This document shows positions 47,386-57,996 of a stretch of 64,000 bases of DNA, piece by piece. The stretch lies in the NCBI RefSeq assembly GCF_018881975.1, contig NZ_JACVPJ010000003.1, forward strand, positions 186,001 to 250,000. Reading direction: 5' to 3'. The notes beneath the pieces are model-generated. The model ran no database searches and had not been told where the DNA came from. It saw nothing but the letters and a program-made list of their open reading frames with translations. This DNA comes from Polynucleobacter sp. JS-Safj-400b-B2. Lineage in GTDB: Bacteria > Pseudomonadota > Gammaproteobacteria > Burkholderiales > Burkholderiaceae. The position numbers and the translations under genes were made by a program. Numbering within the stretch: position 1 is the stretch's first letter; each line of letters begins with the position of its first letter.

Positions 47386-48456
47386 CTAAGCCAAACATCC
47401 CTCAAGCCCAGCCAATAGGGTGTCTTTAGGCAAATCGATGCCTATAAAGACCATCCGGGTTTGCTTATGCTCAGCACCCCATGGACCGGCTAAATCGCTG
47501 CCCATCATCTGATGAACGCCCTGGAATACCACTTTTCGGTTACTTCCCTTCACATAGAGCACGCCTTTGTAGCGCAGCATCTTCTCCCCAAAGACCTCCA
47601 GAATGCCTCCAAGGAAGTCTTCCAGTTTTTTGTGGTCAAAGGGTTTATCACTACGAAAAACAAAGGATTGGATGCGGTCTGTATGGCCGGCATGCCCATG
47701 GTGATGGTGTTCGTGATCATGACTATGGTCGTGCCCGCAGGTACTGTGATCATGGTCATGACTATGGTCATGGCCGCAATTGGCATGATCGTGGTCATCC
47801 TGCTCTAAGAAATGTGGATCAATATCGAGCTTCGCATTTAAGTTAAAGCCCTTAAGGTCCAAAACAGCACTCAAAGGCACAACACCCTTGAAAATCCCTG
47901 CAATAGGAGCCCTCGGATTCATATGCATCAGGCGATTGCGCAAAGCATCTACTTCGGCCGGGGCCACCAAATCAGTCTTAGTAATAAAAATTTGATCCGC
48001 AAAACCAACCTGGCGTTGAGCCTCTTCGTGCTCATTAAGCTGCTGCTGACCATGCTTGGCGTCCACCAAGGTTACCACCGCGTCTAAGACATAATGGTCT
48101 GCCACATCATCATCCATAAAGAATGTCTGAGCAACTGGGCCAGGATTGGCTACGCCTGTGGTTTCAATGACGACGCGGTCAAAGCTAATCTTTTTATCTT
48201 TACGCTGCTCCCAGAGCTCATTTAAAGCATCTACAAGGTCGCCGCGAATGGTGCAGCAAATGCAGCCATTGCTCATTTGCACAATATTCTCTTGGTTGTC
48301 TTGTACCAAGATGTCGTTATCAATATTTTCTTCACCGAATTCATTCTCGATGACGGCAATTTTTTTACCATGCTCCTCAGTCAGAATGTGTTTAAGCAAA
48401 GTGGTTTTGCCGCTTCCTAAGAAGCCCGTCAAAATCGTTACCGGAATTAATGCCAT
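47386..48456 (-). CDS. CobW/COG0523-family metal GTPase with His-rich loop
   Basis: A G3E-family GTPase thought to deliver metal, often zinc, to client proteins. About 356 aa: Walker [12 protein letters not shown] (about 10-20), the metal-binding Cys motif [11 protein letters not shown] (about 65-75), Walker B region [13 protein letters not shown], guanine specificity TKTDL, and a C-terminal CobW domain ([11 protein letters not shown] onward). Between the domains is a loop of about 40 residues made largely of His and Asp with CGHDHSHDH repeats, a likely metal store. ATG 48456, after GGAT, is preferred over an earlier TTG. The next gene downstream is dksA. Confidence 0.93.
   Translation of the reverse strand: MALIPVTILTGFLGSGKTTLLKHILTEEHGKKIAVIENEFGEENIDNDILVQDNQENIVQMSNGCICCTIRGDLVDALNELWEQRKDKKISFDRVVIETTGVANPGPVAQTFFMDDDVADHYVLDAVVTLVDAKHGQQQLNEHEEAQRQVGFADQIFITKTDLVAPAEVDALRNRLMHMNPRAPIAGIFKGVVPLSAVLDLKGFNLNAKLDIDPHFLEQDDHDHANCGHDHSHDHDHSTCGHDHSHDHEHHHHGHAGHTDRIQSFVFRSDKPFDHKKLEDFLGGILEVFGEKMLRYKGVLYVKGSNRKVVFQGVHQMMGSDLAGPWGAEHKQTRMVFIGIDLPKDTLLAGLEGCLA
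47694..47795 (-). repeat. Low-complexity repeat encoding the His/Asp-rich metal-binding loop
   Basis: An imperfect tandem of 'catgatcatg/catgactatggt' units on the + strand that reads as alternating His-Asp codons in the GTPase frame, with a near-duplicate CGHDHSHDH block. It explains the spurious open frames on both strands here. Confidence 0.75.
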
Positions 48457-48525
48457 GGATGATCCAATCAAAATCTAAAAGCCATCGGTTCCCAAAGCGG
48501 GAAACCTTCTATCTTACCGAGTTCC

Positions 48526-49527
48526 TCAGTCTTTGCCAGCCTTTGCGCGTGGATGCGCTTTATCGTACGCCTGAGCAAGGTGCTGGAAATCCAAGGAGGT
48601 ATAAATCTGGGTGCTGGCGATGCTGGCATGCCCCAACATCTCCTGGACGGCACGCAAATCTTGGGAAGATTGCAGCACATGGCTCGCAAAGCTATGGCGC
48701 ATCATATGAGGGTGTACATGGGTAGGAAGGCCAGCGCGCATGGCCAAAGTACGTAATCTTGCTTGTACGGTGCGGGGTGATAGGCGCTTGCCAGTTGCCG
48801 ATAAAAACAAGGCGTTGGATTCTTCTGTGTAACTTAGGGCATCACGCAACTCTCGCCATGCGGCCAGTAATTTCATCGCAGGTATGCCAACTGGGACAGA
48901 GCGGCGTTTACCACCCTTACCCAAAACGGTTACTTCAGCAGCATCCCAATCTAGCCAGCCAGCAGATTCATGTTGGCGATCTTTGCTTTGCATCACATCG
49001 ATCCCAAGGAGCTCTGATAGACGCAAGCCCGAGGAATACAGCAAATCAATAATTGCTGCATCTCGGATCGACTCCAAATCCTTTTTTTCTTCGGCCTCTT
49101 TGACTGCTTGGTTTACCAAGGAAAGCGCCTGTTCAACGGATAAGGCCTTAGGTAAAGACTTCAGACGCTTGGGTGCCTTGACGTCGTCAACCGGATTGGC
49201 AATTAAATTGCTGGTTACCTTGCCGGCACGGGCATCGCGCCTGGCGTCTTTTTCAGTAAGCCAGTTATACCAGCCACGCCATGCAGAGAGTGCTCTCGCA
49301 ATACTTCTTGAGGATTGGCCTTTGGAATGAAGGCGCCCAGCCCAACGACGTACATGACCATTGCTAACTTTTAATAGCTCAATGGAATCTTCAAGGGCAA
49401 AATTTTGGAGGTCGCTCAAATCCATGGCGTACGCTTTGAGTGTATGCGGCGAGAGTTGACGCAATACATGTAGCTCATGCAAATACTCTTGCATGAGTGG
49501 ATCGAGATCAGTCGCCTTTAGTTTCAT
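48526..49527 (-). CDS. xerC: Tyrosine recombinase XerC
   Basis: Resolves chromosome dimers at dif together with XerD. 333 aa: N-terminal SAM-like core-binding domain (YLHELHVLRQLSPHTLKAYAMDLSDLQ) and a catalytic domain with Arg in SSGLRLSELLG, Lys in VLGKGGKRRSVPV, His-x-x-Arg in PHMMRHSFASHVL, LGHASIASTQIYT, and the nucleophile Tyr in that last block. It lies with DUF484 as in many proteobacteria, so it is the housekeeping enzyme, not an integron or phage integrase. Its start overlaps the DUF484 end by 20 bases. Confidence 0.94.
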   Translation of the reverse strand: MKLKATDLDPLMQEYLHELHVLRQLSPHTLKAYAMDLSDLQNFALEDSIELLKVSNGHVRRWAGRLHSKGQSSRSIARALSAWRGWYNWLTEKDARRDARAGKVTSNLIANPVDDVKAPKRLKSLPKALSVEQALSLVNQAVKEAEEKKDLESIRDAAIIDLLYSSGLRLSELLGIDVMQSKDRQHESAGWLDWDAAEVTVLGKGGKRRSVPVGIPAMKLLAAWRELRDALSYTEESNALFLSATGKRLSPRTVQARLRTLAMRAGLPTHVHPHMMRHSFASHVLQSSQDLRAVQEMLGHASIASTQIYTSLDFQHLAQAYDKAHPRAKAGKD

Positions 49528-50182
49528 AAGCCTGGATACGATCCAAAGCTGCGGCAGTTAATTCGGCAATCTGACGCAAGTAGAAAGCGCCCATATCGGC
49601 TGTAAAACGCGACTCGTCCTTGCTGGCCAATAGCAATACAGCTGGAGATTGAGTGACGCCAATGCTCTTACCTAAGGGTAAGCCAATAGCCACCATGCTT
49701 TGCCACTCAGGATTAATAGTTGTTTGGCTTGCTAGCAAGTCTACACTGGCAGCAGCTAACTCTTTAGCGGAGCCACATAGAGGTGTATCCACCCAAGGAC
49801 CAAATACCGCGTTAGGCGATAGTAATTGCGCAGACTCTACCTCAAATACTTCAGCCAAACCCGCGGCAATAGCCTCTTCCACATCAAGTTTATTGTTAGC
49901 CTTCATTAAACGTAACAACCAAGCAACCAAACTTTGTTGGGTTTTATCGTTACGGCTACCAAAGTGCAGCATCTCACTTAAGCGACGATTGAGCTCTTGA
50001 TTTTGTGTTCGCAATACCGTCATTTGACGTTCTTGCAAAGAAATCGCACGGTCTTCATGGGGATGCTTTATCCGAATCTCATTAAAAAGATCAGCGTAGC
50101 GCTCAAAGAAGCCTGGGGTTACACGCAACCACTCTGCAACCAACTCCTCTTGCTCGGCTTGCTTTGGATCAATTGCACTCAT
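49508..50182 (-). CDS. DUF484 family protein
   Basis: A 224-aa protein with the DUF484 pattern: VAEWLRVTPGFFERYADLFNEIRIKHPHEDRAISLQERQMTVLR near the N terminus, a coiled-coil segment (QNQELNRRLSEML) and a GAF-like C-terminal domain. The family lies with dapF and xerC across proteobacteria, with no defined function. Here it is upstream of and overlaps xerC, while dapF is 9 kb away. Confidence 0.88.
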   Translation of the reverse strand: MSAIDPKQAEQEELVAEWLRVTPGFFERYADLFNEIRIKHPHEDRAISLQERQMTVLRTQNQELNRRLSEMLHFGSRNDKTQQSLVAWLLRLMKANNKLDVEEAIAAGLAEVFEVESAQLLSPNAVFGPWVDTPLCGSAKELAAASVDLLASQTTINPEWQSMVAIGLPLGKSIGVTQSPAVLLLASKDESRFTADMGAFYLRQIAELTAAALDRIQAYETKGD

Positions 50183-50219
50183 GTATTTCTTTCTTTATTT
50201 ACTAATTTTATAAACTTAG

Positions 50220-51692
50220 TTAGCTAAGTTTTTTACGCAAAAGCTCGTTTACCTGACCAGGATTTGCCTTGCCTTGAGAGGCTTTCATGATCTGGCCAAC
50301 AAGCGCGTTAAATGCTTTCTCTTTGCCTGAGCGGAATTCTTCGACTGATTTCTGGTTGGCTGCCAAGACTTGATCGATGATGGCCTCAATTGCTCCGCTA
50401 TCACTGATTTGCTTCAAGCCTTTAGCGTCAATGACTTGATCAACTGTGCCGATAGTCTTACCTGCTATAGCGTCCTCCCAAAGCATCGCAAAAATATCTT
50501 TCGCGATCTTACTGGAGATGGTGCCATCGGCTACACGCATCAGCAAAGGCGCCAAATGACTAGCTTTCAATGGCGCATCTGCTGTAGTAATACCAGCACG
50601 ATTTACAGATGAGGCAAATTCACCAGCAATTAAATTGGCTGCGGCTTTAGCTAGAGGCTTGCCTAAGATCGCCAATAACTCTTCAAATACTTTTGCTGTA
50701 TCGCGGTCTTGCGTAAGCAACTGGACATCGTATGCGCTTAAACCAAATTCGCTTTGCCACCGCTCGCGCAACTGGGCCGGCAGTGTAGGCATCTTGCTAC
50801 GCACATCTGCAATCCATGCGGCATCGATCACTACTGGCAATAAATCGGGATCTGGAAAATAGCGATAGTCGTTAGCATCTTCTTTGCTACGCATACTGCG
50901 TGTCTCACCGCGATCAGGGTCATATAAACGCGTCTCCTGAACGACTGTGCCACCATCTTCAATGAGTTCGATTTGACGACGCACTTCATATTGAATGGCT
51001 TCCTCTAAAAAGCGGAAAGAGTTCAAGTTTTTGATTTCGCAACGGGTGCCAAATTCAGCCTGACCCTGAGGGCGAACCGAAACGTTCGCATCACAGCGGA
51101 AAGATCCCTCTTGCATATTGCCGTCACAAACTCCAAGCCATACTACTAAGCCATGCAATGCTTTGGCATAGGCAACGGCTTCAGCAGCACTGCGCATCAC
51201 CGGTTCCGTCACGATCTCAAGAAGTGGTGTGCCTGCACGGTTTAAATCGATTCCACTAGAAGGCTCACCATGAGGACCCGTAAAACCCTCCTCATGGACT
51301 GACTTACCAGCATCTTCTTCCATGTGAGCGCGTGTGAGCTCAACTACCTTCACCTCATCACCCACCAGGATCTCGAGATGCCCGCCAACAACGACAGGAA
51401 TATCCATCTGGCTAATTTGATAGCCCTTCGGTAGATCAGGATAGAAATAGTTCTTACGGGCAAAGATGCTCGCTGGAGAAATCTTCGCATTGACTGCCAA
51501 ACCAAAACGAATCGCATGTTCAACGGCTTGGCGATTTAGTACCGGCAATACGCCAGGCAAAGCTAAATCAACTGCACATGCTTGCGTGTTTGGTTCCGCG
51601 CCAAAGCGTGTACTTGCACCACTAAAAATTTTGGACTGCGTTTGTAGTTGTGCGTGGGTCTCTAGACCAATAACGACTTCCCATTGCATCAT
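50220..51692 (-). CDS. gatB: Asp-tRNA(Asn)/Glu-tRNA(Gln) amidotransferase subunit B
   Basis: The kinase and tRNA-binding subunit of GatCAB, which turns Glu-tRNA(Gln) or Asp-tRNA(Asn) into the correct aminoacyl-tRNA. About 490 aa: [56 protein letters not shown] and the YqeY-like helical C terminus. ATG 51692 has GAGG 5 bases upstream and overlaps the gatA stop; the 10 extra upstream codons are unlikely. Order gatC-gatA-gatB is one operon. Confidence 0.97.
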   Translation of the reverse strand: MMQWEVVIGLETHAQLQTQSKIFSGASTRFGAEPNTQACAVDLALPGVLPVLNRQAVEHAIRFGLAVNAKISPASIFARKNYFYPDLPKGYQISQMDIPVVVGGHLEILVGDEVKVVELTRAHMEEDAGKSVHEEGFTGPHGEPSSGIDLNRAGTPLLEIVTEPVMRSAAEAVAYAKALHGLVVWLGVCDGNMQEGSFRCDANVSVRPQGQAEFGTRCEIKNLNSFRFLEEAIQYEVRRQIELIEDGGTVVQETRLYDPDRGETRSMRSKEDANDYRYFPDPDLLPVVIDAAWIADVRSKMPTLPAQLRERWQSEFGLSAYDVQLLTQDRDTAKVFEELLAILGKPLAKAAANLIAGEFASSVNRAGITTADAPLKASHLAPLLMRVADGTISSKIAKDIFAMLWEDAIAGKTIGTVDQVIDAKGLKQISDSGAIEAIIDQVLAANQKSVEEFRSGKEKAFNALVGQIMKASQGKANPGQVNELLRKKLS

Positions 51693-53206
51693 GCCACCTC
51701 GCTTGCTGGGCGCAAATGCCAATCACTGGCCTGCTGATATTGGTGGGCTACTTGCAATAAGCGTGCCTCAGAAAAATAGTTGCCAATCAATTGCATACCA
51801 ATAGGTAAATTGTTTGTATTAAAGCCACACGGAACACTCATTGCCGGTAAACCCGCCAAGTTTGTTGAGAGCGTATAAATATCTTCTAAATACATTTGCA
51901 CCGGGTCTTTTGACTTCTCGCCTAAACGCCATGCCACATCTGGGGCTACAGGGCCGAGGATGACATCACATTGACTAAATGCCGTCTGAAAATCCGCTGC
52001 AATAATGCGACGAATTTTTTGCGCTTGAAGATAGTAAGCGTCGTAGTAACCATGACACAGAACATAAGTACCAATCATGATGCGACGCTTCACTTCTGAG
52101 CCAAAGCCTTCAGTCCGTGACTTGGCATACATATCATTGAGATCACGATATTCATTAGCGCGATATCCATAACGTACGCCATCAAAGCGACTCAAATTGC
52201 TCGATGCTTCTGCTGGAGCTAAAACGTAATACACCGGAATAGATAGCTTGGTCTTTGGCAAACTTACTTCAATTAATGTTGCGCCTAGATTTTCTAAAAG
52301 CTTTGCCGCTTCATTAACGGACTTCGCAACATCAACGGCCAAACCCTCAGCAAAAAATTCTTTTGGCAAGCCAACGCGCAAACCTTCTAATGGTTTTGCA
52401 GGGTTTGCATTACCTTCTTTCCAATCCTGATTGAGGTAGCGGCCATAGTCTTCGCCTGAATCAGTCAATGAGGTGGAATCACGTGGATCATGTGAAGACA
52501 TTGCAGATAACAACAAGGCGCAGTCTTCAGCCGTCTTGCCCATAGGACCTGCTTGATCCAGTGAGGAGGCGTAGGCAATCATGCCGTAGCGTGACACGCG
52601 CCCATAACTAGGCTTAATTCCAGTTAAACCACAAAACGCTGCTGGCTGACGAATCGAGCCGCCTGTATCGGTGCCGGTCGCAATCGGCGCCAAGCCTGCA
52701 GCAACAGCTGCAGCCGAACCTCCAGAGGAACCGCCAGCTACGTGAGCGGCATTCCAGGGATTTAAGACTGGCCCAAAGGCAGAGTTTTCGTTAGAGGAGC
52801 CCATCGCGAACTCGTCCATATTGGTTTTACCCAAACAAACCATGCCAGCGCCATGGGGATTAATTTCATCCGGAATCCCCAGATTGGCCACCACGGTGGC
52901 ATCAAAGGGACTCTGATATCCAGATAAGATTTTGGAGGCTGCGGTCGACTTCCAACCCCGGGTTACAAACACATCTTTGTGCGCAACTGGGATACCAGTC
53001 AATTTGCCAGCTTTACCAGAAGAAATTAGTTCATCTGCCTTAGATGCTTGCTCCAAACTTAAGTGAGCATTCACATCAAGGTAGGCATTCCACTGTTTTC
53101 CCGCCTCAATACGGTCTAAAAAATACTGGGTTAATTCGGTGCTGGAGACCTCTTTAGCAGCAAGCGCTTTTGCCATTAAGGCGATAGGTGTGTTGTGCCA
53201 ACTCAT
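51689..53206 (-). CDS. gatA: Asp-tRNA(Asn)/Glu-tRNA(Gln) amidotransferase subunit A
   Basis: The amidase subunit that releases ammonia from glutamine. 505 aa with the amidase signature: catalytic Lys in IPVAHKDVF (about residue 77), cis-Ser in [17 protein letters not shown] (about 158-175) and the Ser nucleophile in [15 protein letters not shown] (about 177-191). It starts within a 4-base overlap with gatC and ends within the gatB start. Confidence 0.97.
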   Translation of the reverse strand: MSWHNTPIALMAKALAAKEVSSTELTQYFLDRIEAGKQWNAYLDVNAHLSLEQASKADELISSGKAGKLTGIPVAHKDVFVTRGWKSTAASKILSGYQSPFDATVVANLGIPDEINPHGAGMVCLGKTNMDEFAMGSSNENSAFGPVLNPWNAAHVAGGSSGGSAAAVAAGLAPIATGTDTGGSIRQPAAFCGLTGIKPSYGRVSRYGMIAYASSLDQAGPMGKTAEDCALLLSAMSSHDPRDSTSLTDSGEDYGRYLNQDWKEGNANPAKPLEGLRVGLPKEFFAEGLAVDVAKSVNEAAKLLENLGATLIEVSLPKTKLSIPVYYVLAPAEASSNLSRFDGVRYGYRANEYRDLNDMYAKSRTEGFGSEVKRRIMIGTYVLCHGYYDAYYLQAQKIRRIIAADFQTAFSQCDVILGPVAPDVAWRLGEKSKDPVQMYLEDIYTLSTNLAGLPAMSVPCGFNTNNLPIGMQLIGNYFSEARLLQVAHQYQQASDWHLRPASEVA

Positions 53207-53496
53207 TCGATCACCCTTGGCACTAAGAAATAGCCCTCATGCTGCGCAGGGGCTGATTGCATGTTTTCAGAGCGGTGGTCTGACTCGGTTACCTGGTCAA
53301 CACGCATGGGTTGAGCCAAATCACGCAAAAAGAGGATTGGGTGTGCCAAAGGCTCAAGACCAGTTGTATCAACGGCCTGCATTTCCTCAACCAAGGAAAA
53401 AATAGCCTGCAGTTGAGGCAAAACTGCTTCTGCTTCTGCCTGATTTAATTCAAGCCTAGATAGGTGCGCAATGCGCTGGACATCATCAAGTTTCAT
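53203..53496 (-). CDS. gatC: Asp-tRNA(Asn)/Glu-tRNA(Gln) amidotransferase subunit C
   Basis: The small stabilising subunit of GatCAB, 97 aa: [19 protein letters not shown] at the N terminus, then the linker with PLAHP and the [15 protein letters not shown] segment that wraps around GatA. It is first in the gatCAB operon and divergent from mreB, 59 bp apart; that gap must hold both promoters. Confidence 0.94.
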   Translation of the reverse strand: MKLDDVQRIAHLSRLELNQAEAEAVLPQLQAIFSLVEEMQAVDTTGLEPLAHPILFLRDLAQPMRVDQVTESDHRSENMQSAPAQHEGYFLVPRVIE

Positions 53497-53531
53497 GGGA
53501 CGAGAGTATCATTCCTATATATTTTCATTAA

Positions 53532-54599
<1,068 letters not shown>

Positions 54600-54623
54600 G
54601 CGACATACACGTCGAACAGGGAA

Positions 54624-55559
54624 TTGCAACATAGCGCTCCACCACTTTTCAGACAGGGCATTCCGGCCTTACTTAAACTGATTGTCTGTCTGTCGATCAG
54701 CATTGCTCTGATGCTGATCGATTATCGCTTTAAAGCACTCGATCCAATCCGCAACAACGTCAATTGGGTTCTGCGTCCATTGGAATATGTGATGATGGCG
54801 CCACGAAATGCATTCGAAGCAGCATCTGAATATTTCACAACGAGATCAACTCTTGATCAAGAAAACCAAGTGATGAAAGTACGGCAAGCGGAACTTTCTT
54901 TGCTCGCAAATCAATCTGAATTTTTGATGGTGGAAAACCAAAACCTGCGTGAGTTAATGACTCTACAAAAACAGGTTCCATTCAAAACATTACCAGTAGA
55001 AATTCTATTTAATCCTCCCAATCCGATTTCACAACGCATCGTTATCAATCGCGGTAGTAATGATGGCCTCAAGCTTGGCAACCCGATTGCCAATGACTCC
55101 GGAATCCTGGGCCAGGTAGTCCGCCTGTATGAGCGCTCAGCTGAAGTTTCCCTGCTTGAAGACCGTGATTTTGCGGTTCCCGTCCAAGTCGCACGTAATG
55201 GACTTCGTGCTGCTGTATTTGGCGCAGGGCGAGGCAATCCCCTGGAGTTACGTTATTTACCAGTAGCTAGCGATCTGGAGGTTGGGGATATTTTGCTAAC
55301 CTCAGGAATTGATGGCGTTTACCCGCCGGGCTTTGCGGTTGCTGTCATTAGCAAAATTGAACGTAATGCCGATAAAAACTCTTCCAATGTATTCTGCGTT
55401 CCAGTTGCTGCAGTCAATCGCTATCGTCAAGCGCTTGCCCTGTTGTATGACCCCCAGTTTGATGCGAAGGCATCAACGACAAATAACAAATCCGCTTCTG
55501 GCGCGCCTTTGACCAATGCACCAGGCAGACGCCAAACTCGTGCGCGAGGAATGCAATGA
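54624..55559 (+). CDS. mreC: Rod shape-determining protein MreC
   Basis: A periplasmic scaffold anchored by one TM helix (about 14-34), followed by a coiled coil (about 65-115) and two beta-barrel domains (VEILFNPPNPISQRIVINRGSNDGLKLGNPI, LRYLPVASDLEVGDILLTSGIDGVYPPGFAVAVI). 311 aa from TTG 54624, with CAGGGAA just upstream. The tail after residue 285 is Lys/Arg/Ala-rich and looks disordered. It activates PBP2-RodA. The stop overlaps mreD. Confidence 0.95.
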   Translation: MQHSAPPLFRQGIPALLKLIVCLSISIALMLIDYRFKALDPIRNNVNWVLRPLEYVMMAPRNAFEAASEYFTTRSTLDQENQVMKVRQAELSLLANQSEFLMVENQNLRELMTLQKQVPFKTLPVEILFNPPNPISQRIVINRGSNDGLKLGNPIANDSGILGQVVRLYERSAEVSLLEDRDFAVPVQVARNGLRAAVFGAGRGNPLELRYLPVASDLEVGDILLTSGIDGVYPPGFAVAVISKIERNADKNSSNVFCVPVAAVNRYRQALALLYDPQFDAKASTTNNKSASGAPLTNAPGRRQTRARGMQ

Positions 55560-56080
55560 TCGATTTCCAGAGCGGCTATATTTTGCGCCCGGTAAATCCG
55601 GTCTTTATCTATTTCAGCTTATTTTGTGCGCTGCTATTAAACCTATTGCCTATAGGCAATTATGGTTGGGTGCCAGATTGGTTAATTCTGTGCATTGTGT
55701 TTTGGAATATTCATCAGCATCGTTATGTCAGCGTCATCACTGCCTTCATTTTGGGCTTGATGATGGATGTACATAATTCCGATTTATTAGGATTGCACGC
55801 CTTTAGCTATTCCCTAGTCGCCTACCTTGCTATCTCATGGCACAGACGCATTGTGGCTCTCACCGTTCTCTCGCAAGCCCTGCACCTGCTTCCTATTTTC
55901 TTGTTGGTATCCCTGTTTCCGGTATTGGTGCATTGGCTACTCAGCGGCGAACTCTATTGGTGGGCCTTAACAGGCGCCATTCAGGCGCTGATTGAAGCAA
56001 TACTATGGCCATTTGCTACACGTATTTTGCTTGCACCGCAGCGTCGTCCTGTAGATGTTGATCACAATCGACCCCTCTAA
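55556..56080 (+). CDS. mreD: Rod shape-determining protein MreD
   Basis: A 174-aa inner-membrane protein with about five TM helices. It has MIDFQSGYILRPVNPVFIYFSLFCALLLNLLPIG, a conserved central PDWLILCIVFWNIH block and FILGLMMDVHNSDLLGLHAFSYSL, the MreD family pattern. It overlaps mreC by 4 bases and is followed by mrdA 8 bases later. Confidence 0.94.
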   Translation: MIDFQSGYILRPVNPVFIYFSLFCALLLNLLPIGNYGWVPDWLILCIVFWNIHQHRYVSVITAFILGLMMDVHNSDLLGLHAFSYSLVAYLAISWHRRIVALTVLSQALHLLPIFLLVSLFPVLVHWLLSGELYWWALTGAIQALIEAILWPFATRILLAPQRRPVDVDHNRPL

Positions 56081-56088
56081 GAAGTAGT

Positions 56089-57996
56089 ATGGTTTCTTTT
56101 AAAAAACCGGACCTCGACTCATTTCAAGAGCGCATTCATATTGCGACTCTATTTGTCACTTTTTGCTTCTTGCTGCTCATTACCCGCCTTGTATGGTTGC
56201 AACTCGTAAGCCATGGGAAATATGCACTGCTAGCCGAAAGTAATCGCATTGCTTTGGTTCCAGCACCTGCAAACCGCGGCCTTTTAATTGATCGCAATGG
56301 CATCGTCATTGGTCGAAATTATTCTGCACTTACTTTAGACGTCAATGCTGAAGAGGTGAAAGGGAATGTTGATCAACTCATTAGCGATCTCTCTGAAATC
56401 ATTGATATTTCCCCTCGAGATCGTCGTAATTTCAAGCGATCCCTTGAGGATTCCCGCAATATGGGCACCATTCCCTTGCGATCTATGCTTAACGAGACCG
56501 AAACAGCCCGTTTTATGGCCAATCGCTACCGCTTTCCAGGAGTTGAAATCCGCGCTAGAAGCTTTCGGGAGTACCCATACAACGAATTAGCCTCCCATCT
56601 GATTGGCTATATTGGCCGCGTTTCCCAAAAAGATAAGGAGCGTATGCAGGCCGAAATTGAGGGCGCAAAAGTAGATGATCCCGATGCATTGCAGACCTCT
56701 TTTTTGCCAGGCATTCAGTATGTTGGCAAGATTGGTCTAGAGCAAAGTTATGAAACTGTTTTGCGCGGCGTACCCGGATACGATCAAGTGGAAATTACAG
56801 CAGGCGGCAAACCAGTGCGTACGCTTTCAAGCTCGCCATCGGTTCCCGGTAAAAATGTTGTTCTCTCAGTTGATATCAAGTTGCAATATTTAGTCGAGCA
56901 ACTGTATGGCAATTTCCGCGGTGCATTTGTAGCGATTGAACCAGAGACGGGTGACGTATTAGCTTTTGTTTCTAAGCCTAACTTCAATCCAAATGACTTT
57001 GTTGAGGGCATTGATTCTGTAACCTGGAAAGAACTCAACGACTCGCCACAAAAGCCGCTCTATAACCGGCCACTTAAAGGCATCTACCCACCGGGCTCAA
57101 CTTATAAACCCTTTATGGCGCTTGCAGCTTTAGAAAATAAAAAGCGTACGCCATCACAAACTATTTCTGATCCTGGTTACTTTGACTTTGGTAATCACAC
57201 TTTCCGTGACGACAAAAAAGGCGGACACGGAATTGTCGATATGCAAAAGTCGATCGTTGAATCTTGCGACACTTATTACTACATGCTTGCGCGAGATATG
57301 GGCGTCAACATGATGCACGACTTTATGAAACCATTAGGTTTCGGTCAAATTACCGGCATTGATTTGCAAGGTGAAGCAAGAGGCGTTCTACCATCCACAG
57401 AGTGGAAGAAAAATACCTTTAAAAAGCCTGAGCAGCAAAAATGGTACGAAGGCGAAACGATCTCTCTTGGTATTGGCCAAGGCTATAACGCCTTTACCAT
57501 TTTGCAACTAGCTCACGCTATGGCAAACGTTGCTAATAACGGCATTGTGATGAAGCCCCATCTAGTCAAAGCAATTGAAGATCCATTTACTCGCAACAGA
57601 GTGCTAACAACGCCAAAAGAAAGTTATCGCATCGATCTCAATGCTGAGAATATTGAAGTGATCAAGAAGGCCATGGTCGAGGTTAATAACTCTGGCACAT
57701 CTGCAGCTGCATTTAAGGGCACTGGATATCAAGTGGGTGGAAAGACCGGAACCGCACAGGTATTTAGCTTGAACTCTAAAGATTACAAACATGGATCCAC
57801 AGCAGAATTTTTGCGCGACCATGCCTTGTATATTGCATTTGCTCCAGCAGATAAGCCAACCATTGTGATTGCGATGGTTGTAGAGAACGCAGGCTTCGGC
57901 GCGCAGTATGCTGCTCCGATTGCACGTCAAGCATTGGACTACTACATTGAGGGCAAGTGGCCCAAGGAGGTTCCTGAATGGAAAAGAGCCCCTTAA
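56089..57996 (+). CDS. mrdA: Penicillin-binding protein 2 (transpeptidase)
   Basis: The elongation-specific peptidoglycan transpeptidase that pairs with RodA. 635 aa: N-terminal TM helix (about 20-40), pedestal domain (about 60-260), and transpeptidase domain with SxxK in PGSTYKPF (about 342-349), SCDTYYY in place of the usual SxN region, and KTGTAQ near residue 555. Complete and of normal length; overlaps rodA by 19 bases. Confidence 0.97.
   Translation: MVSFKKPDLDSFQERIHIATLFVTFCFLLLITRLVWLQLVSHGKYALLAESNRIALVPAPANRGLLIDRNGIVIGRNYSALTLDVNAEEVKGNVDQLISDLSEIIDISPRDRRNFKRSLEDSRNMGTIPLRSMLNETETARFMANRYRFPGVEIRARSFREYPYNELASHLIGYIGRVSQKDKERMQAEIEGAKVDDPDALQTSFLPGIQYVGKIGLEQSYETVLRGVPGYDQVEITAGGKPVRTLSSSPSVPGKNVVLSVDIKLQYLVEQLYGNFRGAFVAIEPETGDVLAFVSKPNFNPNDFVEGIDSVTWKELNDSPQKPLYNRPLKGIYPPGSTYKPFMALAALENKKRTPSQTISDPGYFDFGNHTFRDDKKGGHGIVDMQKSIVESCDTYYYMLARDMGVNMMHDFMKPLGFGQITGIDLQGEARGVLPSTEWKKNTFKKPEQQKWYEGETISLGIGQGYNAFTILQLAHAMANVANNGIVMKPHLVKAIEDPFTRNRVLTTPKESYRIDLNAENIEVIKKAMVEVNNSGTSAAAFKGTGYQVGGKTGTAQVFSLNSKDYKHGSTAEFLRDHALYIAFAPADKPTIVIAMVVENAGFGAQYAAPIARQALDYYIEGKWPKEVPEWKRAP

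Noticed and set aside
47481..47846. Open frames and repeats on the + strand across the His-rich region, looking at first like a CRISPR or tandem repeat array
   Set aside because: Units are short, imperfect, without spacers, and are explained by His/Asp codons of the GTPase loop.
47265..48525. Zur box controlling the COG0523 gene or dksA
   Set aside because: No TGTTAT-AT-ATAACA-like palindrome with proper spacing in either gap.
48526..49527. XerC-like recombinase as a sign of an integrative element
   Set aside because: Neighbours are housekeeping genes (DUF484 partner), there are no att repeats or cargo genes, and base composition is unchanged.
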